Positions 14,240-14,592 of a stretch of 14,592 nt of DNA are shown here, piece by piece. This stretch comes from JBNJDJ01 sp051744845. GTDB lineage: Bacteria > Bacillota > Clostridia > Peptostreptococcales > Acidaminobacteraceae. Made by a program: the position numbers and the translations under genes. The first letter of the stretch is position 1; each line of letters opens with the position of its first letter. The DNA is taken from positions 1 through 14,592 of the forward strand of contig JBNJDJ010000050.1 of assembly GCA_051744845.1 (NCBI GenBank), read 5' to 3'. The notes below the pieces were generated by a model. That model saw only the letters and a program-made list of their open reading frames with translations, ran no database searches and had not been told where the DNA came from.

Positions 14240-14316
14240 TGGCGCGCTCTGAGGGATTCGAACCCACGACCTAGTGATTCGTAGTCACTCACTCTATCCA
14301 ACTGAGCTAAGAGCGC
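14240..14316 (-). tRNA. tRNA-Arg (anticodon ACG)
   Basis: A 77-base cloverleaf with acceptor GCGCTCT/AGAGCGC, anticodon stem AGTGA/TCACT around CTACGAA (ACG, whose A34 is normally converted to inosine by TadA), T-loop TTCGAAT, discriminator G and an encoded CCA. Last gene of the first group. The 128 bases to tRNA-Gln hold a promoter and a hairpin. Confidence 0.97.
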
Positions 14317-14330
14317 ATTTTATTTTATAT

Positions 14331-14405
14331 TGGAGGCGGCACCCAGATTTGAACTGGGGAATAGAGATTTTGCAGACCTCTGCCTTACCACTTGGCGATG
14401 CCGCC
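14331..14405 (-). tRNA. tRNA-Cys (anticodon GCA), copy 2
   Basis: Full-length 75-base tRNA identical to the copy at 13875-13949, with encoded CCA. It sits between tRNA-Gly(UCC) and tRNA-Arg. Confidence 0.97.
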
Positions 14406-14410
14406 TCATT

Positions 14411-14484
14411 TGGAGCGGGTGAAGGGAATTGAACCCTCGCGACTGGCTTGGAAGGCCAGGGCTCTACCACTGAGCTACACCCGC
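14411..14484 (-). tRNA. tRNA-Gly (anticodon UCC)
   Basis: A 74-base cloverleaf with acceptor GCGGGTG/CACCCGC, anticodon stem CTGGC/GCCAG around CTTCCAA (UCC), T-loop TTCAATT, discriminator U and an encoded CCA. Confidence 0.97.
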
Positions 14485-14499
14485 TTATTATTTTTTCTT

Positions 14500-14574
14500 T
14501 GGAGCGGAAAACGAGATTTGAACTCGCGACCCTCGCCTTGGCAAGGCGATGCTCTACCACTGAGCTACTTCCGC
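14500..14574 (-). tRNA. tRNA-Gly (anticodon GCC)
   Basis: A 75-base cloverleaf with acceptor GCGGAAG/TTTCCGC (G-U at the last pair), anticodon stem TCGCC/GGCGA around TTGCCAA (GCC), T-loop TTCAAAT, discriminator U and an encoded CCA. It is the first tRNA in transcription order inside the window; only 18 bases lie beyond it, so its promoter, or more tRNAs, are outside. Confidence 0.97.
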
Positions 14575-14592
14575 ATAGAAAAAACATACTAC

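Noticed and set aside
13875..14405. The two identical tRNA-Cys copies as attL/attR of an integrated element
   Set aside because: Both are complete tRNAs, the interval holds only other tRNAs, and there is no integrase or cargo.
14294..14587. Minus-strand open frame of 97 codons
   Set aside because: It is a translation of the tRNA genes Gly, Gly, Cys and part of Arg; the SSVVE- and SGC-type repeats come from shared tRNA D-arm and T-arm sequences.
1..14592. CRISPR array, insertion sequence, toxin-antitoxin or phage defence locus
   Set aside because: No regularly spaced repeats, transposase or integrase motifs, or recognisable toxin, nuclease or defence domains were found on either strand.

Overview
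The window is very AT-rich chromosomal DNA, about one quarter G+C by eye. It has strong AAGGAGG-type ribosome binding sites, sigma-A-like promoters (several with an extended TGn -10), short Rho-independent terminators and tRNA genes with encoded CCA ends. With a copper-amine-oxidase-like N-domain wall hydrolase, an SBP3/HD-GYP sensor and a BFD-type FAD oxidase, this suggests a low-GC Gram-positive anaerobe of the Clostridia/Tissierellia type. That placement is an inference; no marker gene fixes the species.

Layout, left to right. (1) 1-2015, minus: 5' part of a secreted peptidoglycan hydrolase (signal peptide, copper-amine-oxidase-like N-domain, Ig-like modules, GH73 glucosaminidase) that runs off the left edge. 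It was found by reading the minus strand. (2) 2159-2647, plus: a small flavodoxin with its own promoter and terminator. (3) 2659-4188, minus: a membrane HD-GYP c-di-GMP phosphodiesterase with an extracytoplasmic SBP3 sensor. (4) 4411-6457, plus: a histidine kinase/OmpR-type regulator pair with overlapping genes, followed by a 41-codon small ORF (6584-6709) and a terminator. (5) 6753-7955, minus: threonine synthase. (6) 8081-9538, plus: a GlpA-like FAD oxidoreductase with a C-terminal [2Fe-2S] BFD domain. (7) 9570-10463, minus: a CDF-family metal exporter. (8) 10598-11984, plus: a two-gene operon of a COG0731-type radical SAM protein and a CGGC-domain protein. (9) 12020-13764, minus: RidA and an RlmD-type rRNA uracil methyltransferase. 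(10) 13846-14574, minus: seven tRNAs in two groups, Gly(GCC)-Gly(UCC)-Cys-Arg(ACG) and Gln-Lys-Cys, with a promoter and a 13-bp hairpin between the groups and a terminator at the end.

Most of this is a housekeeping and signalling region. No transposase, integrase, phage gene, CRISPR array or recognisable defence system is present. The least explained parts are the small ORF after the two-component operon, the radical SAM/CGGC pair facing a metal exporter across an inverted repeat, and the hairpin in the leader of the second tRNA group. Several starts were moved from the longest open frame to internal ATGs because Shine-Dalgarno or promoter sequences decide them (2159, 7955, 11541, 12364).
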